A stretch of DNA of 64,000 bases from Bugula neritina (taxonomy: Eukaryota; Bryozoa; Gymnolaemata; Cheilostomatida; Bugulidae): positions 19,903,995 through 19,967,994 of the forward strand of contig OZ037765.1 in assembly GCA_964035545.1 (NCBI GenBank), given 5' to 3'. Below are positions 33,901 to 46,366 of this stretch, in pieces. A program made the position numbers and the translations under genes. Below the pieces are notes generated by a model that was given only the letters and a program-made list of their open reading frames with translations, did not search any database and had not been told where the DNA came from. Positions within the stretch are counted from its first letter, which is position 1. Each line of letters begins with the position of its first letter.

Positions 33901-36900
33901 AACCCAATTTTAGGTTGACAACTGTGCTAATCCTAACAAAAAGTTAATTTTGATGTAAAGTGTAATCTTTGTCAATTTATGTATTTTCATATTCTTTTAG
34001 TTGTATCAAAGTATCGCAGACTTCTCAAAAGCAAAAATATTATAGACAAGAATTGTATTCGCTGTACTTTTACTTTTCAGTAGACTACTATTTAATTTAT
34101 AGAAAGTGTGAATATTTTGTCTGTCAGGAGATAACGCAGACAGCCAGCGCCCAGGAACACGCAGCGCATTACTTGAAGTTGCTCACCCCTGTCTATGTAA
34201 ACCTGGTGCACGTTCTACTTAGGAAAGCTCAATACCCCGATGACTCTGTGTATAAATCTATGAATGGAGACGAAAAAGAAATCTTCAGGTGTTATAGACA
34301 GGATATAGCTGATACTATAGTGAGTATTTATTTGTGGCTAGTTGCGTCTTATTGGTCACTATCCATCATGATACAGCAACTTGAATGTGATAGAAAAAAG
34401 GTACTGACACTTTTGACATGCTCAAGCTCTGTGATTATTTGAGTATAACTATTATGCAGTATTCAAGTGCTTGTGTTTACAACAAAGCTTGTGTAAAGAT
34501 ACTAGGCTAAAGAGAATACAACTATCAGACATTTGTAGCAACGTAAACTATCATCAATTTGATTAAAGAGTTTTACTCAAATTTGAATGAGCAAACTGCT
34601 GCAGTAAAGTGAAAGTTTGATATATTTAGGAAATATAATAAACAGCTCTTTCTATTCTTATAGATTTCCTGTAAATATTTTCATTTTCATGTGCTAGGCA
34701 CGCTTTGACTCATATCTTTCTTTTGGTTTTTTTACAGTATTCGATGACACATATTCTTTCGCTCTCTATTTTATTGCACAATATTTGACAAGTGGTATTT
34801 TCAAAAGTTGATATTATTCTAGTATATAATAACGTAATACTGTTACAGATGTATGCCCACTGTATTTTATTTGATAACCTGGCATTGTTGCTCAAGTCAT
34901 GTGTGATGGATGTCACCTGTCGACTACCTGATGTGAGATGGCAGGAGGTGGAAAGTCTTCTCTATATACTGAGTAATGTCACTGATGTTAGCCTGTCTGA
35001 AGGTTTGTGTGTTGTGATACATGTTTGTGTAAAAATACATATAGTTAATAAGTGTCCAATTAAATGTGGGTTTATACCTTCATGATTCTCAGTCATAAAT
35101 TCAATTTAGTTGAGTTGAAAATTTCACTGAGTTGCATTGCATTGTAAAAGCCACTTGTCAAAGTTTTTGTTTTGCTATAACTTAATCGGTCGATTTCAGA
35201 ATAGTAATAAAAGGGGGATGATAAATCCTTGTAGATATCAGTGTTATCACTTTGGCGACTAGATGTAAAAGCTTCATGTTTATAATTATGTCGGCTACCT
35301 CTCTTAGTTATTGCTTTTATGCAGTCGACTAAACTAGTTCATTGCGTTTTCAAAAGGCACCAAATAGCAATTAAGTGAGTCATATTTTACTATTAGAAAG
35401 TGATGATGATGTCAATAAGTTTCAGCAAAACTACAAAGGGGTACTTCACCGAGTAAAGTTTACTGAAACTTGGTACTTTTTACTCAAAATTATTATATCT
35501 AACTAAATTCAAAATTTATTATAATTTTCTGTAGTGAACAACTCAAATTTATAATATATAATACTAATATGTTTGGGCATACTTCCCTAGAGTTGTATTT
35601 ACCCGATGGCCAAGATATCGGTGAATAATGTAATACTGAATAAATATAACATGTCAGATTCATTGTGTATCAGGCAGGGTTGGGGTAATTGTAATTTGTA
35701 ATTGTAATTTGTTTTAATTAATTACATTTTTTCAAGCAATTGAATATAATTTGTAATTGATATATAAAAATGTAATTGTAATTAATTACATATCTAAAGT
35801 AATTTGTTTTACAATTACTTTATAATTACATGTCAATTACTTCAAACATTTAAATCTTAAAAGTTTCATGCTTTTCCAACCATGCCTACTGTTAAATAAC
35901 AAGTTCAGATTAAGTCAATGTAGTATTGTATCACTGTTGAGAACAAAGTAGGTTCGCCTCTGTCAAAATTGCCCCTGGTAGTTGAACCCTAGAAGTGAGA
36001 TTGCATAACTTCTATTTATCCCTTGTGAGAACAAAAGTAATTGTAATTAATTACATTGCCATGTAATTGTAATTGTAATTAATTACATTGCCATGTAATT
36101 GTAATTAATTACACTACTTTTTAACTGTAATTATAATTGTAATTTTAATTGACAAATTTTCATGTAATTGTAATTGTAATTAATTACATTCCCATGTAAT
36201 TGACCCCAACCCTGGACTATCAGGTCACTAGTGTTCTGCTGAGTCACAGTGTCATAAGATGTAAGATGAGTGTTGATTGGTTGATTGTATATAGATGAAG
36301 AAGAGTGGGAGATCAACGAGTACTCAGACAGGTTAACCAAGACACCAGATACTAAAGAAGACATCATGCTGGTTGAGGTCATCAACCTCATCTCCAAACT
36401 CAATATGGATCATGAGATCCTTCTTATCTCGGTGCTACAAGTCATTGGTAAATCATCAGTATGTCTTGTCTCTTGTCATTGTTACTACTGTTAGTTATAT
36501 GTGAATACACTCATGTATTCCTGAATTTCTTTGACTTGATGCTTTCAGAGTTGTCTCATATTAGAAGATACTGTGTCATGTTTCCACGTGGCTAATGCAT
36601 GGCTGGTTGTATAGCTAAAGCCAGCTGGTTATACCAGTACATCACACTAGAGTTTTACTAACTAAACTTTTAGAGTTGTCCTTCCTTTTGATAAATTATT
36701 GATCACTTTATTAAGCTGGAATGCCTTTGCAGCTTGTAGAATTAGAATAACAAATATCTCTTAGCTTCAGTCTAAACACAAGGCTAGTAATGTATTCTAA
36801 GCAATGATTTTATCATTACATTTCCTGTAACCTAATGTGTTCAATTGATTTATCTGCATGGAACTTTCATGTGAGGTAATTCTGTTAAACGTACAGTTAA

Positions 36901-39900
36901 TAAAACTTTACAAACTGTCTGATATTTATTCAATTACTCACATATTGAAGTTTCGTTCTTTTACAAAGCCACTACTATTTTATGATGTTATTTTATAATT
37001 TATTGTTTTCAATTTTTACCAAATGGTTTTATAATTTTTTAGGTGCTTTTTCAGAAAAATACGAGCAGAAGCCTGAATTGTTGTCAGTTGTCTTCCCTAT
37101 TATACTCCTAAAAGGTCTCAATAGTTCCGAAACAGTCTTGTTTGCTACCTCCGCTCTCAAAGACATCTGTAAAGACAACAGCAAGTTAATAGAGCCGTAC
37201 TCGGACGACATTATCAGTGTGTGCCATCAGAAAATCTCCTCCAATACTCTCTCTGTACGTGCATGCCACTTTGCTTTTAATGTGTATATTATGTCTGTTT
37301 TAACATTAGTTCAGTGTAGATACAAGATAAAAATGTATGTGTGGTTTATATTATAAATGCTGTCGGTAACAACTAATGCCCAAATTAAAAGTCCCGTCGC
37401 ATTAGAAAGCTCCCACTATCATTTGATTTTTAATGTTTTTTTTTATGTTACTTCATGAATGCTATTGGTTATTACATAAAGCACTTTAAATGTTTATCAT
37501 TTATTAATGCTTTATTCTTGGTGTTTCTTAGAAATCTTTAAATCATAATTTTAGTCTCGAGACGCCGCCAGACTCTTTTCGTGTGTGGGCCACGTGCTAT
37601 CCACCCTACCTCAAGGCCGAATATATCAATGGCTAGAGAAGCTACTCCCTCCAATCACCTATTCGCTGCATCAGGCAGCATCCCTCAGCCCAAGTGGACC
37701 AGTAAAATTGCAGCTGATGGATAAAATACAAATGCTGACTTTTCTGTTTGACTCTCTAGACGTCTGCAAATACGAAGATAAGACATCATCCCACGAATCA
37801 CAACCGGTGTGAATTTTTTCTAGATCATTCAAAAATTTGACTGTTTTCTTTACAAACTTCCAGTTTACATTGTTCAGCTTTTGTATTTTAACTTTCATTT
37901 TCATCAGCTGTGCCAGTATTACTGGATGGCCTGTTTGTTTTAGGTTTTGGCAATCATGAAGAATATGATTCCAGTTTTGAATCTGATCCTATCTCACTGG
38001 GCTGCAGATTCAGAAATAGTTGGGGTATTACAATTTGCAACTCTTACTATAAATATTATATTCAATTTCTAAACCTGCTCATGCACAGTAGGGCTCTGTT
38101 GTTGCTTGAATATCATTACATAAATCACTACTAGTACATAGCTAAAATATTACTCAGTCAGTGTCTTTGCTTCTATATTTGCTGCCTTTTTTGTCAAGTA
38201 ACTACACACGTTTGTGTTATGAAGTAAACATATTGATAGTTTATGTTCTTAGTGTTCTATAAGCTTGAAGAAAGTATGCATGTAATTTGTTGCAGTGTAT
38301 CTTGGAGCTGATTAAAAAGTGTATACGGACACTACTTGAGGGGTTCAAGTGTCTGCTAGAAGAGGTCTGTGTTATGATAAGTAAGATTTATGAGCACCAA
38401 CAGCATCCCACTGCTATGGAGATCATCAGACAGGTGAGTGCTTGTGACATGTAGTGTATGTGACAGTTAGTGTATGTGACATGTAGTGTATGTGACATGT
38501 AGTGCATGTGACAGTTAGTGTATGTGACATGTAGTGTATGTGACATGTAGTGTATGTGACATGTAGTGTATGTGACATGTAGTGCTTGTGACATGTAGTG
38601 TATGTGACATGTAGTGCTTGTGACATGTAGTGTATGTGACATGTAGTGCTTGTGACATGTAGTGTATGTGACATGTAGTGAGTGTGACATGTTTTGTTTT
38701 GCATACTGTACGTACTTCCTATGCTTTTGTATGAGTTGCTTCAAACTCAGGAAAATTCCTTGCAAGCCTCTATCTTGACCATTGCTTTACAATTTACAAA
38801 TTTTGTGTAAACTTTGTCTAAACTTTATCAATAATTACATCTTAATTTGTTGACATCTGTTGTTGTGTCTATTTATATTGATTACTGTTCAATGTACGGA
38901 GTTGGTTTTGTAGCTCGTTTTGATTTTCATGAAAGACCCAGCTGCAGTAGAAATAGTTAAAGAGACATTCCACTTTACTGCTCGTAAGACTATTGACTCT
39001 TTGAAACAAGGTCAGTTCTTAATGTTTTGCTGTAATTTTATATATTGTTGGCTAACTACAAGTTTAGTGAAAATGCCGAGTATATGAATTCATGCCATCA
39101 ATACACAATTAGTACGTAGTTGATATTCATTTCTTACCGACGATGTGGTGGTATTCATGTAGGAACTGCTCTGTCCTAAGTTTGAAATGTCAATTCAATT
39201 TCATGAAATTGATTTCATGTTTAGCCTTAGATTCTTACTCTGCTAGAGCGTGTGCTAGATGATTATCAATATACAGTGCTCTCTCTGTAACCCACTAAGC
39301 TTTGGGTCCCAAAACCTCAATTCGTAACATAGTCGAATACCAGATTTAACTTACGGATCTGTTAAATTTGTCCATTTTGTTCCTATACACACATACATAT
39401 GCCACAAAACTGGGGTCCAAACCTATGGAATTGTGTGAGATATGGAGGAAGCACCGTATATGTTTTAATCATATTATGTAATTATAGACAGTAATTATGT
39501 TGTGTTGCACAGACACTCACAGTAAAACTGATCTACTCGAGTCATACATGAATCTCTGCGTACAAATGTCCAAGAAGTCATCCGATGTTCTTGCTGATAA
39601 AGATTTTCCATTTGAGGATGTCTTTGAGATGGGTTAGTACAATGTTGCTGTCTACTACCAAGGTTACTATATCAATTTGCTGCCGACTACTAGCTACTTG
39701 CTGTCGTCTGACATGTTGCTGCCTTTATTATTATAGCTGTGAGAGGAATCTTGCTGCCAGAATATCTAACAGTTAAGGCTTGCTGCTCATTTCTCACTGA
39801 TGTAATCACAAAGAAAGCCAAATATACTAGACTGGACGTACTTGTCCCTAATATTGCAACATTCCTATATGACTCTCTACTAAAGGTAACCTAAATGAAT

Positions 39901-41516
39901 AGTGATATTGCTCTGGTTTCCGTAATACTATAGCATAGTACATTGCACCAACATACATGATTCATAATACTATAGCATAGTACATTGCACTAACATATAT
40001 TATTCATAATACTATAGCATAGTACATTGCACTAGCATATATGTATATAACATATAGAGAATATCATGACTTATATCGGTGTGCAAGTATAGCTGATGAA
40101 AACTCACAAAATTTTGCCAATTTATTTCAGTTATTGCTTTAATTTAGAGTTGGGGCAAGTAAGCAAGCTAAAATTTAACTTTGTGTTTGTGAATAGCATC
40201 TTAAATAACATCTATTTTTCTGTTACCCGCAAGGACTAAAATGGATACGGTGAGAAAGAACTGCGGGACAATGTTCCGTGGCCATATTAAGTATCCTCCC
40301 GCTAAAAAGCAGAAGACTTCTTTCTTCACTCTTTTTTAAAATTATAAGCTTTTCGAGTTTCTAGCTACATAGCCCTCTAAGGCTACACAACCAGTTTAAG
40401 GTCAAGGCCTTTTGACTACTTGTAGTGCGTAGGAGGGTATTCACCTCGAGGCAACGAGTTGCACGTGACTACAGTGTTTCTAGCTATGAATCTGTCCTAC
40501 TTGCCAATCGCCTCACAAACCATGCAGCTGCTCCTCAATCAAGAGAACTACCCGGTGCCTCAGGTTACAGCTGATGACAAGCTTAGATTCATCAAGGATG
40601 TCATCAAGTAAGAATATACTATACAATCTAAACTACATTTAGATGTCAATGCTAGCCAATTTTAAAACATTACTGCTGGCTTCCCTCGGTGAAAATGTTT
40701 GTAAACATTTTATATTGTGTTTTAGATTTTGTTTATTGAACTATATATTGACTTTTATAACAAAACGTGCACCTCTACAAGTTTATACACTATTTTATGG
40801 CAACTTAGGTGTTTCTAGCACTGATTTTGTGAATGAGAATATATAAAGTGGTGGGAACTATAGATACTTGGTTTATAACAGAGTACAGTACAATATATAC
40901 AAGTTATGGTATTTTTAGGCAGTGTTCGTTTAGTATTGATCATAAACCCTATTAATTATAGAGCATCCAGTTCTATATAGGGTGAATTGAATTAACCTAA
41001 AATGTATAGCATTGTCAAACATTTTGGGTGTAAAACTCTCCGCTACTACATTATGCAGTGATTGCTATATAATATGATTTCTAAAATTCGGAAAATTCTT
41101 TGCTATTTACATTCTTAAATGTGTTGCGTATTGAAGTCGATCAAGCATAGCTTACATTTATATAGTATAAAGATAAATAAAATTCTATTTAATTTGTTAT
41201 ATAAAAGGTATATGCTATGTCTATACGATGATTAATTGTCACGATGAGCATGGGTTGCACAAACGGAATTACATGAGTTTGAAACAGAGTTAGATAATTT
41301 GTATTACTGATTATAAAAAGGTTCTAAATCAATAGGTTATATTCCAAGTGTTGATGTACTATACAAGATAATGACCTGCATGTAATGTTCATTTACAGGG
41401 AAAGGAGTAGTAAAAGAAGATTACAAGACATTATAACAACATTCTCTATGATATGCCGAGGAATAGCAGGTACTGCCTATGCTCAACAAACGGCTCTCTC
41501 TATGCAGTTTCGATGA
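30920..41516 (+). CDS. IPO13: Importin-13, complete 21-exon gene
   Basis: Exons: 30920-30952, 31198-31317, 31450-31508, 31710-31917, 32101-32300, 32679-32828, 32982-33066, 33412-33540, 33709-33789, 34128-34319, 34849-35002, 36295-36447, 37043-37254, 37555-37806, 37944-38024, 38296-38433, 38914-39010, 39513-39632, 39737-39885, 40426-40607 and 41399-41516. They total 2,913 nt and give 970 aa, against 963 in human importin-13. Phases agree at every junction and all introns are GT-AG. Role: a bidirectional karyopherin-beta that carries cargoes such as Mago-Y14 and UBC9 into, and eIF1A out of, the nucleus under Ran control. Telling matches are the N-terminal WLESFQASREAWQFCWLLL followed by EVQFYGAATLH, the central KAQYPDDSVY, and the end KRRLQDIITTFSMICRGIAG. 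The whole product is helical HEAT-type repeat. Introns carry a (CA)n tract, a 16-bp minisatellite and two small DNA-transposon relics. Confidence 0.95.
32323..32490. repeat. (CA)n microsatellite with CAACAGACACGGGCG units
   Basis: Starts about 22 bp after the exon 5 donor of importin-13. CA runs alternate with a repeated block containing ACAACAGACACGGGCGC, giving a higher-order repeat. Confidence 0.9.
35675..36214. mobile_element. MITE-like non-autonomous DNA transposon, 540 bp
   Basis: Starts CAGGGTTGGGG (35675) and ends with its exact inverse CCCCAACCCTG (36214). The flanks GTGTATCAGG and GACTATCAGG match at 8 of 10 positions, a possible imperfect target duplication. The interior is almost wholly TAATTGTAATTAATTACA-like sequence, able to fold back on itself. 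It lies in importin-13 intron 11, less than 100 bp before exon 12. No coding potential. Confidence 0.7.
38444..38693. repeat. 16-bp minisatellite, about 15.6 copies
   Basis: Unit GTGACATGTAGTGTAT with variants (GTGCAT, GTGCTT, CAGTTAG). It starts 10 bp after the importin-13 exon 16 donor. Confidence 0.9.
39274..39456. mobile_element. pogo/Tigger-like MITE, 183 bp
   Basis: Ends are CAGTGCTCTCTCTGTAAC and the imperfect inverse of it (GATATGGAGGAAGCACCG). Both are flanked by TA, the target site of Tc1/mariner/pogo elements. The CAGTG..CTCTGTAA start resembles the pogo-type inverted repeat. It is in importin-13 intron 17 and non-coding. Confidence 0.55.
39918..40045. repeat. 42-bp tandem repeat, 3 copies
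   Basis: Unit begins TTCATAATACTATAGCATAG and repeats at 39918 (with one extra base), 39961 and 40003. It lies just after the importin-13 exon 19 donor. Confidence 0.85.
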
Positions 41517-42647
41517 AATCACATTTCTTGCTCAGCTGTAAAGGGCACTAACAGCCTTCCTATTATAATCTCATTCATTGTTCATAGTAATAGTTTATAA
41601 CGCATCAAGTCTTACTTATTTTTATTCTCCTGAATGCATTTCTAATGTACAGGCAGCCATTAAATTACCTTGTATATATTGATTTCTCTGTCAGCATTCT
41701 ACTGGCTTTAGTATAATTATTTTACTGGAATTGTATTTTAATATGACCATGTAAGCTTCATGATTCAATCCTAGTCATGTCTGATCTATCAATCTATTGC
41801 AGTTAAAAGTGACACCAAACACTGTTGGTCAATTTCTATTTGACTAAATTATTTTGTAGTAAAACTGGTTAATGAAAGCATTATGTAACAGTATTTAGTA
41901 ATTCTTTTGTCATAAAACACTATTTATTATAATTTAATCTACTGTATAACTCTATAAACTCATGACTAGCTAAGCCCATAAACTGTTCTCATAGCAACTA
42001 AATAAAAAGTTCTTGGCTCAATATTTTTTTGTCATCTTTTGTGCCCAATCAGTTATTCATGTCTGATTTTACTTTTATCTGCTTTCATACCAAACTTGTT
42101 TAGTAAAAGTTTATACCACATTCCTGGCTATTGGCTTTCCTAGTTCAATCACTGGCAATATACATGTTGGTTAATTTTATTCACAGACCTAGTCCGGTCA
42201 CAAAACATACATTTCAGAATGCAATATTTTCATTTCTAATTTAAATACCAAATAACATTCTTAGATTCATTAAATAACATTTATTATAAAAAATAAAGTG
42301 CAGAACACTGTGTTTCAGTGCTGTATTGTGTAGGGTACATAGTTACTAGGTAACTAAACACTTTCACAGTTATGGTTGCTATCAGCGATTTACCACTTAG
42401 AAGGTTTTACATTTCAGAGATGCCCTTTCATTCAAAATAACAAAACACATTCGTCTATCATGCAATCTGCAACATTGTATTTCAGACATTTTTCTTAGAG
42501 ATAACCAAAAGTTGAGAAATATTTTAGTAAATAGTTAAAATGCAACAACTGCAGCCTATTTATTATTTGTTGGCACAAATATTGGAGTTTTAGATACTGC
42601 ATGTTCTGAGAACTGTGGCTCAACGGAAATTATAAGTTTACAATAAA
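41517..42647. other. Intergenic region between importin-13 and the Ly6-like gene
   Basis: The two genes converge, so both 3'UTRs lie here. AATAAA-type signals occur on both strands, including one for the Ly6-like gene at 42564-42559 on the minus strand. No exon is supported. Confidence 0.5.
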
Positions 42648-45082
42648 TCATGACTTGAACATACTAAGCAGGCAAGCAACAGCTATAGGTAAAAACCACC
42701 GGGTAAGGGTATTGGAATTGTTGCAACCGTCTTCTTCACATACAGTCAGACAACCTCGCATGAGTATTCCCTGGTAAGTGATCTCTCTTGACCAGCCACA
42801 GTGGTCCAGTGCACCAATCTCTGCGTCTGTAGTGGGCTCTCCATTTTTGGAAGTACATCCTCTGACAAATACTGTGTGATTACCTGAGACGATACACATG
42901 AAGTATCAACTCGATACTTGGTAAATTTGGATGCACATAGAAGTGAGTTCTAAGATTACTAAGCCTATAATCGTTGTGCTCAAAGGTCTCAACAAAAAAA
43001 TATTATACTCAGTAAAGTTTAAGGATACTTACAGTTCCCACAGGGGCTATGTTATAACATGCAACTTTTCATTGCTTCCTTATTACATTTCCTGTGAAAA
43101 CTCAATATTTTTGCTCCGAACTTTTATTTTCATACACTGTGAAAATACTTGCTACTAGATTATAATTTTATTACACATATAAGTCCAGTTTCTTATAACA
43201 CTAAAACCTTAAACTGATAGTGCATTATATTCTACAGTAAGGAAATGGTATTATTGATTTGTGTGTAAACAACACTGAAAAATATTTGTTTGAATAACAA
43301 AGATAATAATAGATCAATTTGCTCTTCGTCTGACATATTCATGATGTAACTGCCATACTAATTATAGTGAAAGAAAATTTATGAAATAGTAGCCATTACT
43401 CTGCACACATTCATACACAACAAATCCGTTTTAGTCAAAGTTGTGGAGAGCTGATTAGTTCCTGGATATAATAATTCACCCAAGTATTATTTTATGCAGA
43501 CTACCCACTCAAAGTGTCTGCACAAAATACATGGTTCAACTAGCTGTTTGGAGTTATTGCAGTGTGCAATTATGATATTCTCAATTTTTTATATGAGTCG
43601 GAATTGTATTCTCTATATCCATTATAAGCTGTGATCCTAGAACTGGTACTTATTTATTTAGAAGTCCCTACAACAAAGGTTTAACCTCACTTGTATGGAT
43701 TTCTGGTTTAAGTTAGTGTCATGGTTGAAAAGCACCTCTTTCTTTTGAACACAGCTGCTGCGTTTAAGCCCTTGCATATAACTCTGCTTATGCAGGATCA
43801 GAGTGCAGCACTACAATTTTAATTTCTACTTAACTATAATAATACTCACCCTTATGTGCCTTGAACTTTATACAAGTGGAGGCTGGAAATGTGCCGCTTC
43901 GGGACTTTCTAGGCGCCATGCAGGACGACTGGTAGGCTTCGGGATAAGCATTAAACACATCTTCAAATCTCGGATCTGAACCATTAATGGACTCGCAAAC
44001 GTAGCATCCAATACCTTCAACTCCTATCAACAGTAATTACACAGGATTGCAACAGAGCAGTAATACCATATAATACAAATTAATAATTAAGCATCATGCA
44101 TTGCATAGCACACACAGTGCATGTGGGTTATACATAAATACACAAGACATTACTATGCTATTGCTATAGTCAGAGTGATATATGTCCTTTTAACCCTTTG
44201 GCTATAGTACTTATTACCTAGATAGCAGTCCTTATATGATGGCTTATACATCATAAGTTGCACCTGATACTGTTATACAGAAAGGTATACAACCACATTA
44301 GGATGACACATATCACAAATATGGTAGTAGGTCTTTGTCATTCAAACCATGGGTCAATCTTAAGTTAGAGTTGTCTCTACAGCGAGTATACGCCCGGACT
44401 ATGATATATGGAAAACTGACTATTCAAATTTGAACCAGGGCTGTTACAGATGGCAAAGTGAGGTGATAAAGAATGAACTAATTTAGGGGCTTCAGTCACA
44501 GATTTGTTTTCAGGGTTTACTTCCTAAACCTTTACCACGTTTTTCACAAGGCAGTGGAGGTTGGAATCAGTTTTCCTTCTAGATAGACTGTTTTCTAAAC
44601 TGGCGAGCTTCATTTACCCAATTAAAGAGCTGTTATCAGGCATCCATTACGCACTTTCACTTTTCTCGTATTAATTAGAAGCAGATCTGTTGAACGTATG
44701 CCTACTTCCCACAAGCAGGCTAGAAGCTGGACTTGCTTTTTTGAAATAGCACAACTTGACAGTATGAGCATATTTCTCATATCCACTCCTCTGATGTGGC
44801 TCTTATATTGCAACGCATTAGTAACAAAACTCGATCAAGTTGAAACATTCGCCAACAACAAAAATAATAAATAAGTTTAATAAGATCTGAGATTCAGCAG
44901 GATAATTACTTGCTATTTCCTGTAACCTACATGCGTTGTAAGTACTTACATGTGTTGTAAGTACTTACATGCGTTGTAAGTATCTACATGTGTTGTAAGT
45001 ACCTACCAGACATTTGTAGAAGGAGCAAAAGTACAGCTAAAAAGGCACAGACAGTGAAAGTCTTTTTCCTGCCTGAAGTCAT
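42648..45082 (-). CDS. Ly6/three-finger protein, probably GPI-anchored, 3 exons
   Basis: Exons in transcript order: 45082-45007, 44023-43850 and 42883-42648. Both introns are phase 1. The product is 161 aa. Residues 1-25 are a textbook signal peptide (basic MTSGRKK, then a leucine run). The mature part opens GCYVCESINGSDP, as in the Quiver/Sleepless branch of the Ly6/uPAR superfamily, and ends its finger region with CLTVCEEDGCNN. A hydrophobic C-terminal segment (WFLPIAVACLLSMF) predicts GPI attachment and cell-surface location. Nine cysteines are seen in the mature protein. The position after SDPR, usually Cys in this branch, is Phe, leaving an odd number. Family members modulate ion channels and receptors or serve in septate junctions; the function here is not known. 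Confidence 0.85.
44926..45006. repeat. 19-bp tandem repeat overlapping a splice donor
   Basis: Four units of CTTACATGTGTTGTAAGTA-type sequence, plus a five-base partial fifth unit. That partial unit is the GTAGG donor start of Ly6-like intron 1 on the minus strand. Each unit contains GTAAGTA or its complement, so donor-like motifs recur on both strands. Confidence 0.85.
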
Positions 45083-45769
45083 CACTAGCCGTTGTTTCAC
45101 TGTGAGTTCAGTTCCTGCTGCAACTGCTTGCTTGTATAATATCTGCGTAGGTATGCTCCTTACAGTAGTTAACAGTCAATACCCTTACAATTTCTATACT
45201 CTATGCTAAATGGATGATATTTGCATCTAATTAGGTAGTAAAAGTGAGCTAATGATATGTTTAAAATCAAGAACTTACAATATACTATAAGTTAGTTTAG
45301 AATATTGATTCTTACTCGGCTAAATTACAGCGCTGACAGGGGTGACGACGAAGATCAATAGAGAGAATCAATAGCTGTAAACTAGATGATGTCAGATCAA
45401 GGCACATAGAAAAGGACAACGGCATTGCTGGTATATTTACAACGTTTTAACATAGTGATTACAGTATATATTAGATAACAGACTTATGATATTAGCATTA
45501 TAATAATTTGAGGTAGGTGAAAAGTTACAACTTCTAACAAAATTAATGATAGTAAAACCATTTAACAGGCTTGCGAATGAAATATAACAATCACCTTCTA
45601 AATGCCAAGCTGAAAGTTATAAGCTTTTGAGTTTCATGTTAAGTAACAATATGGTCTTTTGTTGCATTCATATTTGAAAAATGATATAAATTATAACAAG
45701 TAATATTATGGAAATTGCATCAAACTTATATTAAGTATATTATGTAGTTTTAGTACGCCATATTTCCAA
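45083..45769. other. Upstream region of the Ly6-like gene
   Basis: AT-rich sequence between the Ly6-like start codon and the retrotransposon. It should include the Ly6-like promoter and 5'UTR. No exon or clear motif could be placed. Confidence 0.4.
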
Positions 45770-45773
45770 ATAT

Positions 45774-46078
45774 TGTTATAATTTTTAGATTTAGGGTTGA
45801 TGTGCTATCCAGAGAGTCTATTTATTTACTATAGAACTGCACCAGGATAAGTCGAGTGAACGAGTATATTTTACACACAATTATACATTATAAAAACGAT
45901 ACATTATTTCCAAACAAGTTACACATCTAATCTATTTCACACTCTAGCTTCGACTGAGTTAGCAGCGGGAAACTACAATTGCTGCTAACTATCAACTACG
46001 CTAATTGGTTATCCATTGTTCCGGGTCAATTGCGCGACCCTACATGTTGTGCTGCTGGTAGTTCCACGAACCACCACA
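45774..46078 (-). repeat. 3' LTR of the Ty3/Gypsy element
   Basis: Differs from the other LTR at one base (the A at 45899 versus T at 53099). A minus-strand AATAAA at 45826-45821 is the likely polyadenylation signal. Adjacent flank ATAT matches the other side. Confidence 0.97.
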
Positions 46079-46090
46079 CCGCCCCCACCA
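46079..46090 (-). promoter_or_regulatory. Polypurine tract of the Ty3/Gypsy element
   Basis: Minus-strand GGTGGGGGCGG directly abuts the 3' LTR, the expected site for plus-strand DNA priming. Confidence 0.75.
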
Positions 46091-46366
46091 GCAGAAAGCC
46101 ATCTTTCTGATATATATAAAAAAAAACATTCAATAGTAATTGCATACATCAGTGGACAAAAATAATACATGATATACAGGAAGAGACATAATAATAGACA
46201 GAGTCATTTTAACGATCCGTTGCATACAATTGGCCAGCTGTAGATAGACGAGGAATACTAGCTAGCTGTGGTATTAGACAAGGAATAACCTGTCTAGCAG
46301 TTAAGCATTTACACGATCTTGGTTCCTCACAAGATGTGAAGTTGCGGAGTATTCTGGGTAGCCTAA

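Noticed and set aside
38444..38693. CRISPR-like regular repeat
   Set aside because: Units are contiguous without spacers and sit in an animal intron; it is a minisatellite.
38388..38765. Repeated HYMSHTLHVT-like minus frames
   Set aside because: The 16-bp minisatellite read in translation.
40230..40400. GC-richer stretch taken at first as a missing importin-13 exon
   Set aside because: Its reading does not match the family, and exon 19 joins exon 20 (40426) in phase with a matching protein sequence.
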